A DNA stretch of 47,784 nt from the NCBI GenBank assembly GCA_015486845.1, contig WFQU01000114.1, forward strand, positions 1 to 47,784, written 5' to 3'. Source of the DNA: Anaerolineae bacterium. Its GTDB lineage: Bacteria; Chloroflexota; Anaerolineae; JAADDB01. Both the position numbers and the translations under genes were made by a program. The notes under the pieces are model-generated. The model did not search any database. It saw only the letters and a list, made by a program, of their open reading frames with translations, and had not been told where the DNA came from. Of this stretch, positions 8,680 to 16,681 are shown one piece after another (the stretch's first letter is position 1; every line of letters begins with the position of its first letter).

Positions 8680-8764
8680 TGTCATTGCGAGCGGGCGTAG
8701 CCCCGAAGCAATCTCTGCCTTGCAAACTTGGGGAGTGCTTCGGCCTATCAGCCTCGCAATGACA
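8680..8764. repeat. TGTCATTGCGAG inverted-repeat element, copy 2
   Basis: TGTCATTGCGAG at one end and CTCGCAATGACA at the other, with a GAAGCAATCTC segment inside, the same family as 4936-5037. It follows a 12-base C run (8636-8647). The 8487-8913 gap otherwise holds only the protease promoter and the acyl-CoA dehydrogenase SD. Confidence 0.8.
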
Positions 8765-8913
8765 CAAACGGGAAGTCATTTTTTGACAGCCACTTAGGGC
8801 GGTAAAATTCCATGGAGAGGCTTGCGTTAAACGCATTTTCGGGATAGACTTGTAGTGTGTGTGGCAATATTTTTCGACAACGGTTGTCTATCGAACAAGG
8901 AGGTTTGACTCTT

Positions 8914-10053
8914 ATGGTTGACTTTTCTCTTTCTGAAGAACAGCTCTTCATCCAAAAACTGGCCCGTGATTTTGCTCGGAACGAAATGGCGCCAGTGGCG
9001 GCCGAGTACGACAGGGAAGCGAAATTTCCTTGGCCGGTGGTGCGCAAGGCGTTCGAAGTGGGTTTACTCAGCACCATTGTCCCAGAGGAAAATGGCGGCG
9101 CCGGAGCGGATGCGCTGACCGAATGCATCATCGCCGAGGAACTTTTTTCCGGCTGTGCAGGCATGGGCACAACTATCCTGGCGAATAATTTGGCATTAGC
9201 GCCCATCGTCATCGGCGGTTCGCCCGAACAAAAAGTGCGTTTCTTACAACCTTTTACCGAGAAACCGATTCTTTCTTCTTTCTGCTTGACCGAACCGGGT
9301 GCCGGATCCGATGCCGCGGGCCTGCGCACCCGCGCCGTGCGTGAAGGAGATCACTACATCCTCAACGGCGTAAAACGCTTCATTACTAACGGCGGCGTGG
9401 CTTCGCAATACACTGTGTTTGCCACCACGGATCCTGCCTTGCGACATAAAGGGATTATCGCATTGGTTGTGCCGGCCGACACACCAGGAATATCAGTGGG
9501 CAAGGAAGAGGACAAAATGGGGCAGCGCGCCTCCAACACCACCGAGGTCATTTTCGAGGACGTGGCTGTCCCGGTGGAGAATCGTTTAGGCGCTGAGGGT
9601 ACCGGCTGGAAATTAGCCATGCGCACGCTAGATGGCTCCCGGCCGGGGATTGCGGCTTCGGCGTTGGGTATCGCTCGGGCAGCCATGGATGCGGCGGTAC
9701 AATACGCCAAAGAGCGCCAACAGTTCGGCCGGCCGCTGGCGGCTTTCCAAAGCATCCAGTTCATGCTGGCGGATATGGCCATTAAAGTAGAAACAGCCCG
9801 TCTCATGGTGTGGAAAGCAGCCTGGCTGCGGGATCAAGGTTTGCCGAACAATTTTGAGTCTTCCATCTCCAAAGCGTATGCCACCGATATCGCCATGCAA
9901 GTCACCACGGACGCCGTGCAGATTTTCGGCGGCTACGGCTACACCAAAGATTTCCCGGTAGAGAAATACATGCGAGACGCGAAGTTGATGCAAATTTATG
10001 AAGGCGCGAACCAAATTCAGCGCATTGTTATCAGCCGTCATTTGTTGAAATAG
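8914..10053 (+). CDS. acyl-CoA dehydrogenase
   Basis: 379-aa FAD enzyme that introduces a trans-2,3 double bond into acyl-CoA and passes electrons to electron-transfer flavoprotein. The start is the ATG at 8914 with a strong SD (AAGGAGG); the open frame extends upstream but lacks support. The acyl-CoA dehydrogenase signatures are present: CLTEPGAGSDA in the middle domain, RQQFGRPLAAFQ, and the C-terminal IYEGANQIQR with the usual catalytic Glu of short/medium-chain enzymes. Length fits a short/butyryl-type enzyme. The next gene, a 3-hydroxyacyl-CoA dehydrogenase, catalyses a later step of the same pathway, so this is a beta-oxidation or butanoyl-CoA module. No ETF or crotonase gene is in the window. 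Confidence 0.93.
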   Translation: MVDFSLSEEQLFIQKLARDFARNEMAPVAAEYDREAKFPWPVVRKAFEVGLLSTIVPEENGGAGADALTECIIAEELFSGCAGMGTTILANNLALAPIVIGGSPEQKVRFLQPFTEKPILSSFCLTEPGAGSDAAGLRTRAVREGDHYILNGVKRFITNGGVASQYTVFATTDPALRHKGIIALVVPADTPGISVGKEEDKMGQRASNTTEVIFEDVAVPVENRLGAEGTGWKLAMRTLDGSRPGIAASALGIARAAMDAAVQYAKERQQFGRPLAAFQSIQFMLADMAIKVETARLMVWKAAWLRDQGLPNNFESSISKAYATDIAMQVTTDAVQIFGGYGYTKDFPVEKYMRDAKLMQIYEGANQIQRIVISRHLLK

Positions 10054-10123
10054 TAAACAGGAATCGCAGCAAAGCGATTCGATATGCATTCCCCGCTTCG
10101 TAATGGGGATGAAAGAGGATAAT

Positions 10124-10981
10124 ATGGAAATAAAAACTGTAGGCGTCGTCGGTTGCGGACAAATGGGGGGGGGCATTGTGGAAGTGATAGCCAAAGCCGG
10201 CTATCCGGTCATCACCAGAGAAATCAACCAGGAATTACTGGATAAAGGATTGGCACATATCCGCAAATCCATGGATAAAGCGGTCCAGCGGGGCAAACTG
10301 AGTCCTGAGGATCGGGATGCCGCCTGGTCGCGCATCTATGGCACGTTGGACCTGGCCGATTTTGCCCAGGCTGATTTCGTCATCGAGGCGATCATCGAGC
10401 GTATGGACTTGAAACAAGCTGTGTTTGGCGATTTGAGCAACATATGCCCGCCGACAACAATTTTCGCCAGCAATACATCTTCCCTAAATTTAGCCGAAGT
10501 GGCTGCCACCAGCGACCGGCCGGACCGTTTCTTGGGCACTCATTTCTTCAATCCGGCGCCGGTAATGCCGCTGGTCGAAATCGTGCGGGCACTGGCCACC
10601 AGCGACAAAACGCTGGCAACGGGGCAGGCATTCGTGATTAGTTTGGGCAAGAAACCGATTTTAGCCAAAGATTCGCCCGGTTTCGTAGTCAACCGCCTGT
10701 TAATTCCGTACCTCATCGATGCGATCCGGGTTTTCGAGCACGGGTTAGCCAGCCGGGATGATATTGACAAAGGGATGAAATTAGGCGCCGGCCATCCCAT
10801 GGGGCCGCTAGAACTGTGCGATTATATCGGCTTAGATACGATGCTGTATGTCGCTGATGTCCTTTACGAAGAATTGGGAGATGCGTGGTTGAAAGCGCCA
10901 CCACTCCTCCGCCGGATGGTTGCGGCCGGCTATTTGGGACGCAAATCCGGCCGGGGATTCTACGATTACAATAAGTCATAA
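10124..10981 (+). CDS. 3-hydroxyacyl-CoA (3-hydroxybutyryl-CoA) dehydrogenase
   Basis: 285-aa NAD-dependent dehydrogenase interconverting 3-hydroxyacyl-CoA and 3-oxoacyl-CoA. The Rossmann motif is GCGQMGGGI at the N-terminus. Further signatures are SNTSSL, the catalytic-His motif HFFNPAPVM, DSPGFVVNRLL and the C-terminal helical domain GHPMGPLELCDYIGLD. The ATG at 10124 has an AGAGGA about 5 nt upstream; an ATG 21 nt earlier lacks an SD. The gap to the acyl-CoA dehydrogenase gene is 70 bp and to tpiA 34 bp, so all three are probably co-transcribed. A run of nine G (10165-10173) encodes the glycine loop and could be slippage-prone. Confidence 0.93.
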   Translation: MEIKTVGVVGCGQMGGGIVEVIAKAGYPVITREINQELLDKGLAHIRKSMDKAVQRGKLSPEDRDAAWSRIYGTLDLADFAQADFVIEAIIERMDLKQAVFGDLSNICPPTTIFASNTSSLNLAEVAATSDRPDRFLGTHFFNPAPVMPLVEIVRALATSDKTLATGQAFVISLGKKPILAKDSPGFVVNRLLIPYLIDAIRVFEHGLASRDDIDKGMKLGAGHPMGPLELCDYIGLDTMLYVADVLYEELGDAWLKAPPLLRRMVAAGYLGRKSGRGFYDYNKS

Positions 10982-11015
10982 CAGATCAGGAACATGCAAG
11001 AAAGGATTATAAATT

Positions 11016-11789
11016 ATGCGAACACCAATTATTGCTGGCAACTGGAAAATGCACAAGAATATCAGCGAAGCGAAATTGTTAATATGCGACTTACTTTCCA
11101 CATTGCCCAAAGTACCAAAAGTGGAAAAGGTGCTTTGTCCGCCTTATATCGTCCTGCCGGCCGCCGAGGAAATGCTGCAGGATAGCGGCATCGGTCTGGG
11201 AGCTCAAAACGCGTTTTGGGAGGATGAAGGCGCTTTCACCGGTGAAGTATCGGCTTACATGTTGGACGGACTGGTTTCCTATGTCATCTTGGGCCATTCC
11301 GAACGGCGCAAATACTTCGGCGAGACGGACGAAACAGTCAACAAGCGCGTACATGCCGTGGTACACTACGGCATGACGCCTATTATTTGCGTGGGTGAGG
11401 TATTGGAAGAGCGAGACGCCGGCCAAACGGACGAAGTGGTCACCCGCCAGGTGCGGGGTGCGCTGTCCGGCCTGGACGCCGCCACGGTGAGTAAACTTGT
11501 AATGGCATACGAACCGGTGTGGGCCATTGGCACCGGGCGGGCGGCTACCGCTGAGGAAGCCAACAGGGTTATCGGGCAGGTAATACGGGCCACGATTGCC
11601 GACTTATACGACCATGATGTCGCCCAGGCTGTACGTATCCAATACGGGGGCAGTGTGAAGCCGCACAACGCGGCCGAGATCATGAGCCAGCCAGAGATCG
11701 ACGGCGGCTTGATCGGCGGCGCCAGCCTGAAAGCGGACGATTTCTTGGCCATCGTGCAGGAAACCGCGCGCGTGTACGACTTTATGTAA
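11016..11789 (+). CDS. tpiA: triosephosphate isomerase
   Basis: 257-aa glycolytic enzyme interconverting dihydroxyacetone phosphate and glyceraldehyde 3-phosphate. All active-site residues are in place: Asn9 and Lys11 (GNWKMH), His94 (ILGHSERR) and Glu166 (AYEPVWAIGTG). The phosphate-gripping GGSVKP and GGASL loops are near the C-terminus. The ATG has an AAGGAT SD. It is the last gene of the short plus-strand run before the hairpin at 11916-11952. Its association with the acyl-CoA genes looks positional rather than functional. Confidence 0.97.
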   Translation: MRTPIIAGNWKMHKNISEAKLLICDLLSTLPKVPKVEKVLCPPYIVLPAAEEMLQDSGIGLGAQNAFWEDEGAFTGEVSAYMLDGLVSYVILGHSERRKYFGETDETVNKRVHAVVHYGMTPIICVGEVLEERDAGQTDEVVTRQVRGALSGLDAATVSKLVMAYEPVWAIGTGRAATAEEANRVIGQVIRATIADLYDHDVAQAVRIQYGGSVKPHNAAEIMSQPEIDGGLIGGASLKADDFLAIVQETARVYDFM

Positions 11790-11915
11790 CGACTTGAGAA
11801 CTGCACTTTTGACAGCAGTTCCCATGCCACAAGGAGTAGAGGCTTTAGCCGGTTGCGAGCACAAGATATGGGCCGCCTAAAAGCTCGATTCCGGATTGGT
11901 CAAAAGTCCAATGAG

Positions 11916-11952
11916 AAAGGTCTTCCAGGTTTTCAAAACCTGGAAGACCTTT
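11916..11952. terminator. bidirectional hairpin between convergent genes
   Basis: AAAGGTCTTCCAGGTTT pairs perfectly with AAACCTGGAAGACCTTT across a tiny loop. It lies between tpiA (plus) and the DUF4340 gene (minus), so it could end both transcripts. The U-tract is short. Confidence 0.65.
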
Positions 11953-11984
11953 ATGCGGTGTTTTTCCGTTAGCCGACATTTGTT

Positions 11985-12587
11985 TTATGGCGTCGGCGTG
12001 GGTGTTGTTTTAGGCGCTGCCTTAGTGGCGGTGGCCGTCGGCGTGGGCGTCGGTGGGTAAGGCGGCGACGTAGCCCATTTGAGAACACTGTCTATAGCAC
12101 TTTTGTACACCAAATAGACCTCCTGCACCCCTTTTTTCTGCACGTAATAGGAGCCGCCGTCCAATGTCGGCGCACCGATTAATAACGTATGTTGACTGCC
12201 GTCCTTGAGCACGATGTCTATTGTTGCCATAGGCTTACTCAGCCCGTATTGCGCAAAATTCTGCACGCTGCCAAAGGAACGGTGAGCGTTTACCAGTGTG
12301 ATAACACTGATCCCACCGTTGACTTTGGACGTATCAGCTTGGCCCCCGTTTGCCGGCACGACAAATTGCCACTTGGCGGCATGTTTTTCTAGATCGACTG
12401 TTTTGTCGCCCCGATGTATATTGATACCTACCACATCCGCTGTCTCAATTTTAGGAAAAAGCCCAATGGCAGCTACTGTCGGTGTCGTCTGGGCCGATGG
12501 AGCGGGTTTGTTCCACTCGGCAAAATAGACATAGGCGCTCAACGCGATGAGCAATATTAAGACGATAATCGTGTTACGTGAGTTCAT
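11985..12587 (-). CDS. DUF4340-type extracytoplasmic protein
   Basis: 200-aa protein with one N-terminal membrane anchor (residues 6-23) followed by a DUF4340-like domain (about 45-170). It closes with a Pro/Thr tail (PPTPTPTATAT...PTPTP). DUF4340 proteins are commonly encoded after GldG-like genes of ABC systems, as here. Their function is not established; they may sit on the outer face of the transporter. A good SD (GGGGAGG) precedes the ATG. The gap to the GldG-like gene is about 100 bp, and this is the last gene of that operon. Confidence 0.8.
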   Translation of the reverse strand: MNSRNTIIVLILLIALSAYVYFAEWNKPAPSAQTTPTVAAIGLFPKIETADVVGINIHRGDKTVDLEKHAAKWQFVVPANGGQADTSKVNGGISVITLVNAHRSFGSVQNFAQYGLSKPMATIDIVLKDGSQHTLLIGAPTLDGGSYYVQKKGVQEVYLVYKSAIDSVLKWATSPPYPPTPTPTATATKAAPKTTPTPTP

Positions 12588-12688
12588 GGTACCTCCCCGC
12601 TAATTTGTTTCTTTCCCCGTGCTGCGGCAAGCCATGACAAAACAACGACCTGCCGCAGCGACGGTTCATCCGGTAAGAAATAATATGC

Positions 12689-14221
12689 TTACCGGCGCTC
12701 CCACCATACATATAGACCGATGATGAGAATCAACAAAGGCAAGAACACAACGGTCACATAGTAAATGAGCGAGCGCTGTCCGGCCGTCAGCGGCTTGATG
12801 GGATGCGACGCCGGCGGCTTGGGCGGAATGGAGATGAGCTGTTCGTCTTCAGCCAGCCAGTTCAGCGCATTCATGAACAGGGTCGCGTTGCCAGTGCCTT
12901 GCACCCGATTCAGAAGTCCATTACTGACGAAATCGGAATCCGCAAACAGCACTAAACGCCCTTTGCCGGTCATAGCAGTAACGGACGCCGCCAACGATAA
13001 CGGTCCTTTGGTATCCTTGCCGGCATCAAAATGCACGCTCTTGGCATTCTTCCAATTGGTTTCCCCCCAGCTATTAGAGCTGGTCTCGAACAGCGATGTA
13101 ACCGTTTTACCTTTAGGCGCTGGGGACACGATTTCTAACGAATCGGCGCCGGGGAATATGGTGCGTATTCCTTCCATATCCTTGGTGACCGTGGAATAGT
13201 GATATTTGGAAATTAGCGGCGTAGTCGGATCGCCGAAGAAAGACGAGCGCGGGTCAATGACCAGATCCGCACGCGGGTAAACACCCCAGGCTTTCAGTTC
13301 AGGCTTCATGGCCGAGAAGTCCAAGCCGTTATCAGAGAGAATCATCAACTTGCCGCCTTTGTTGAGGTAGTCGAACAGGATTTTTACTTCCCTTTTAGCC
13401 AAAGGCTTCTGTGGCGCTGCCAGCACTAAGACATTGGCATCCGACGGCACAGTGGTGGTAATGGTCGCCAGGTCTAGTTTCTTGACTTTGAAGAAATCGT
13501 TGTTCATGGCCGTTTTGATGCTGCTGTAGCCGACATCCGTGTATTGATCCGGGTTGCGTTCGCCGTGCCCGGTGATGAAATAGACGATTTTCGGTTTGTT
13601 ACGAATCACTTTGAGCAGCGTGCTGGTTAGCGCTTGCTCGTCAGTGCCGTAGGTCTCCTGCCGGCGCTCGCCGCGCACGAAAACTAAGACGCCGGGGCTG
13701 GTGACTTTGTATTGCATCACTTTAGCCCGGTCTTTCTCGGCATCGACGATTTGATAAGAAAAATACTTGGAATGTGCAGCATAGCGTTGCAACATTTGCC
13801 TCGCGTCCCCTTGCCTGGAGTCGTTTGGCAGGAAGAAAGCTAGAACCTTGACCGGCTCTTTCAAGTTTTCAAGGATTTTAACCGTTTCATCAGACAGCGT
13901 GTACTGTTTGTTGGCCGTCAAATCGAAGGTTTTATCGTGACGGTTAGCCAGGAAATTGATCATCACTAAAATAGCCAAAACCGCGACGACAATCACTAAA
14001 GCATTGCCGCCATAACGCACCTGGCGGCCGGAAAAAGCAGCCAAGACAGCGTGCCAATTCAACACGATGTAAAGCAAGAAAACAGCAACACCCAAGCCGG
14101 CTAACGCGTAAGCTACAGCATCTGACCCTAAACTTTGCCAACGAGCAATCAACGCTAATGCTAATAGGATCAAACCGATGCTGGGCAGAAAGGTCAACCA
14201 GCGCTCTTTTTCTCGGTTCAT
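12689..14221 (-). CDS. GldG-like ABC transporter auxiliary protein
   Basis: 510-aa protein with two N-terminal membrane helices (about 10-55) and a further helix near 70-90. A large extracytoplasmic part of the ABC_transp_aux/GldG type follows (FLPNDS, YFITGHGE, LSDNGLDF), then a C-terminal transmembrane helix and a short positively charged tail (WWERR). The ATG at 14221 shares one base with the stop of the permease gene (TGATG) and has AGGAGG 8 nt upstream, so translation is coupled; a GTG 9 nt earlier sits inside the SD. GldF/GldG pairs were named for gliding in Bacteroidetes, but homologues occur in many non-gliders; here the exported substrate is unknown. Confidence 0.85.
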   Translation of the reverse strand: MNREKERWLTFLPSIGLILLALALIARWQSLGSDAVAYALAGLGVAVFLLYIVLNWHAVLAAFSGRQVRYGGNALVIVVAVLAILVMINFLANRHDKTFDLTANKQYTLSDETVKILENLKEPVKVLAFFLPNDSRQGDARQMLQRYAAHSKYFSYQIVDAEKDRAKVMQYKVTSPGVLVFVRGERRQETYGTDEQALTSTLLKVIRNKPKIVYFITGHGERNPDQYTDVGYSSIKTAMNNDFFKVKKLDLATITTTVPSDANVLVLAAPQKPLAKREVKILFDYLNKGGKLMILSDNGLDFSAMKPELKAWGVYPRADLVIDPRSSFFGDPTTPLISKYHYSTVTKDMEGIRTIFPGADSLEIVSPAPKGKTVTSLFETSSNSWGETNWKNAKSVHFDAGKDTKGPLSLAASVTAMTGKGRLVLFADSDFVSNGLLNRVQGTGNATLFMNALNWLAEDEQLISIPPKPPASHPIKPLTAGQRSLIYYVTVVFLPLLILIIGLYVWWERR

Positions 14222-14931
14222 CAGCGCCACCTCCTCATTTCCACGACCCGAGTCGCAATATACAGAGAGCCAAATATAACACTAAGTAAATAAATGATGT
14301 GCTTGATGTCAATAACCCCCTGAGAAAAATCACTGATGTGATTGGAAAGAGCTAAGTAATTCAGAAAAGAAGCCAACGGGCCGGAAAGCAATTGCGACCC
14401 GCCGCCGACGATCCAAAGACCGAGAGTGATGACCACACCCAAGACAGCAGCTACGATCTGGTTCTGCGTCAAGGATGATGTAAAAACCCCCAGCGCCAAC
14501 AGCGCACCGCCCATGAGCATGAGGCCTAAATAGCCGGACCAAATTGGCCCCCAATCCGGCGAGCCGTAGACCTTCAAAATGAACGGATAGATCAAGGTCA
14601 ACAACAGAATGAATAGCCACAGGATAAAGCTGGCTAACCATTTGCCCCAAACGACTTCCCAATCGTTAATCGGCGAGGTAAGCAATAGCTCAATAGTGCC
14701 GGAACGTTGCTCTTCAGCCAACAGGCGCATGGTCAAAATAGGCGCGACGAAGAGCATAATGGTGATCAGGTTAGAAAAGAGATAACTGAGCGTTGCTTCT
14801 CGCGAGAAAAATAGGATCAAAGAGAAGAAATTGCTGGTTAAGGCAATAAGCGCAGCCACTACAATATAAGCAATGGGCGAAGTGAAATAAGAGCCCAACT
14901 CACGCCGGGCAATAATCCACATATTGCGCAT
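14221..14931 (-). CDS. ABC-2 type permease (GldF-like)
   Basis: 236-aa integral membrane protein with about six hydrophobic helices. It has the N-terminal amphipathic start typical of ABC-2 permeases (WIIARRELGSYFTSPIAY) and the cytoplasmic motif RLLAEEQRSGTIELLLTSP, which is diagnostic for this group. It has a strong SD (AAGGAGG). It begins 47 bp after the ATPase gene and its stop overlaps the next start by one base. It forms the membrane channel of the Gld-like system encoded by 11985-15935. Confidence 0.9.
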   Translation of the reverse strand: MRNMWIIARRELGSYFTSPIAYIVVAALIALTSNFFSLILFFSREATLSYLFSNLITIMLFVAPILTMRLLAEEQRSGTIELLLTSPINDWEVVWGKWLASFILWLFILLLTLIYPFILKVYGSPDWGPIWSGYLGLMLMGGALLALGVFTSSLTQNQIVAAVLGVVITLGLWIVGGGSQLLSGPLASFLNYLALSNHISDFSQGVIDIKHIIYLLSVIFGSLYIATRVVEMRRWR

Positions 14932-14978
14932 GACAAATCCTCCTTTACAATAGAATCATGGTTAGAGGGAAGCACTAC

Positions 14979-15935
14979 TCAAGCAGCTTCCTCTTGGTTT
15001 TCTTCCTTACTTTCTTCATCGACGACTAAATGGAGGAATATTTCTTCCAAACTCATGCTGGCATAGTGCAATTCTAGCAGGTCCCAGTCGTTCTGAACAA
15101 TAGTACGGGCGATCAACGGCCGGGGGTCTTTCTCCGCTTCATAACGCAAGTCAAACTTCCCCGCTTTATCCATCGCTTCGACTTTGTTCACGCCGGGCAA
15201 GTTTTTGAGCGCAACAATCACTTTATCCACCGGCGGGGCATTGCGCAGCTCCAGAATGACCCGCTCGCCGCCGGAAAGAAGCACCGTCAAGCCTTGCGGT
15301 GTGTCCACAGCGACGATGCGCCCGTGGTTGATGATAATGATGCGAGTGGAAACTTCACTCACTTCCGGCAAAATGTGGCTGCTCAGGATGACCGTGTGCT
15401 CACCTTGCAAGCTACGAATGAGTTGACGCACGTCAATAATTTGTCGTGGGTCTAATCCGATGGTCGGTTCATCTAATATGATCACATCCGGATTATGCAA
15501 AAGCGCTTGGGCCAGACCGACCCGTTGCCGGTAGCCTTTGGATAGGGTGGCAATGCGATCGTCCGCCCGGTCGACGATATTCACTTTGTCCATCACTTCG
15601 CCAATCCGCTGCCGCCGATTTTCTACCCTTCGCAGGCTACCCATGTAATCTAAATAGCTGGCGACTGTCATCTCTTTGTACAATGGCACATTCTCCGGCA
15701 TGTAGCCAATATGCCGGCGGGCTTGCATGGACTGCTTGAAAACATCGTAGCCGGCAACTTTGGCCGCCCCCTCCGATGGCGGCATGTAGCCGCTCAAAAT
15801 GCGCATGGTCGTTGTTTTCCCGGCACCGTTAGGGCCCAAGAAGCCCAGAATTTCCCCTTTTCCCACATTGAAGGACAAATCCTGGACGGCCGCAAAGTCG
15901 CCATAATACTTTGTCAAGCCTTCGACTTCAATCAT
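14979..15935 (-). CDS. ABC transporter ATP-binding protein (GldA-like)
   Basis: 318-aa ATPase energising the adjacent permease. Walker A is GPNGAGKTT, the ABC signature is LSKGYRQRVGLAQ, and Walker B is VIILDEPTIGLDP, with a His switch in SSHILPEV. The C-terminal 100 residues form the accessory domain common to ABC-2 exporters and end in an acidic tail. The start is the ATG at 15935, with GGGAGGA about 5 nt upstream; a longer frame to 15974 runs into repeat DNA. That SD is the terminal part of mosaic repeat copy C. It is first in a four-gene operon. Confidence 0.92.
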   Translation of the reverse strand: MIEVEGLTKYYGDFAAVQDLSFNVGKGEILGFLGPNGAGKTTTMRILSGYMPPSEGAAKVAGYDVFKQSMQARRHIGYMPENVPLYKEMTVASYLDYMGSLRRVENRRQRIGEVMDKVNIVDRADDRIATLSKGYRQRVGLAQALLHNPDVIILDEPTIGLDPRQIIDVRQLIRSLQGEHTVILSSHILPEVSEVSTRIIIINHGRIVAVDTPQGLTVLLSGGERVILELRNAPPVDKVIVALKNLPGVNKVEAMDKAGKFDLRYEAEKDPRPLIARTIVQNDWDLLELHYASMSLEEIFLHLVVDEESKEENQEEAA

Positions 15936-15940
15936 ATTGT

Positions 15941-16400
15941 TCCTCCCTTGAAAATAAAATAGGACGCAGATCAACGCAGGCTGCGCACGCAGTCTGCCTT
16001 GTCCGGCGATTAGAAATCGCTGCTACAACTACGAAACCTGCCTGCGCAGGTTGCATGCTAATCGCCGTAGGACGATTTTGCTATTTTAGAAGTTCAACTT
16101 CTTGAAGAAGTTGAACTTCTATTCGACAGCGTTCTCCGCCCGAGCACACGGGGGGTCAAATCCCCGTGCTACGTCGCCAAGAAGCCCCCTGAAAGGGGGC
16201 TGGTGTTGCGTAGCCTCTTGGCAGCGGATGCTACCTTGACATACCCCGCCGCCGTAACGGCAAGCGGAGGATGGAAGGTAGAAAATAGATAATCGGGACG
16301 GTAAGAAAGTCTGCTTCCCCTTCTCTCTTTCCTTTCTCCCTTTTTCTCCCCCCAAGGTTTAGGGATAGAGCGCGTTTTCATACGCTGTGCCGCGCCTACG
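15941..16400 (-). repeat. mosaic intergenic repeat, copy C
   Basis: Minus-strand orientation. From the gene outward: the CAAGGGAGGA tail that serves as SD for the ATPase gene; the GCGTTGATCTGCGTCC tract; the AGCGATTTCTAATCGCCGG block (about 16002-16022); the CAACCTGC hairpin (about 16035-16055); the CGATTAGC/GCTAATCG block (about 16058-16078); an AGAAGTTCAACTTCTT hairpin (16087-16122); the GTGCTAC module (16166-16260) shared with 47692-47784; and a decayed CAGCGTATGAAAACGC block near 16380. The rest of 16400-16681 has no ORF I can support and no recognisable RNA. Confidence 0.85.
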
Positions 16401-16681
16401 CCGAACCCGGTCCTCTTGCTAACAAGAACAATGGGCCGCCGACAGCAGTAAGCTGTGCTAAAGCCCCCGGTTATAGCGATAGCACAGCTCGCGTCGCGAA
16501 CGACTCAGGTTCCGGTTCGTTCTAATCATCATCGATGCCATGATAGTACAGGATTATGAAAATGTCATTAAATCTATGTTACAATTCTGTCAGTAAACGT
16601 GTTTCTCGCTTACCACGGGGGCACTTATGCAGCCGCGGGGCAATTGGGGCGCGGATAACAGGCAGAGCATGATACTGCGGG

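Noticed and set aside
16400-16681. Structured RNA in the gap after the sensor kinase
   Set aside because: Some short inverted repeats occur, but there is no recognisable family, promoter or terminator to support an RNA gene.
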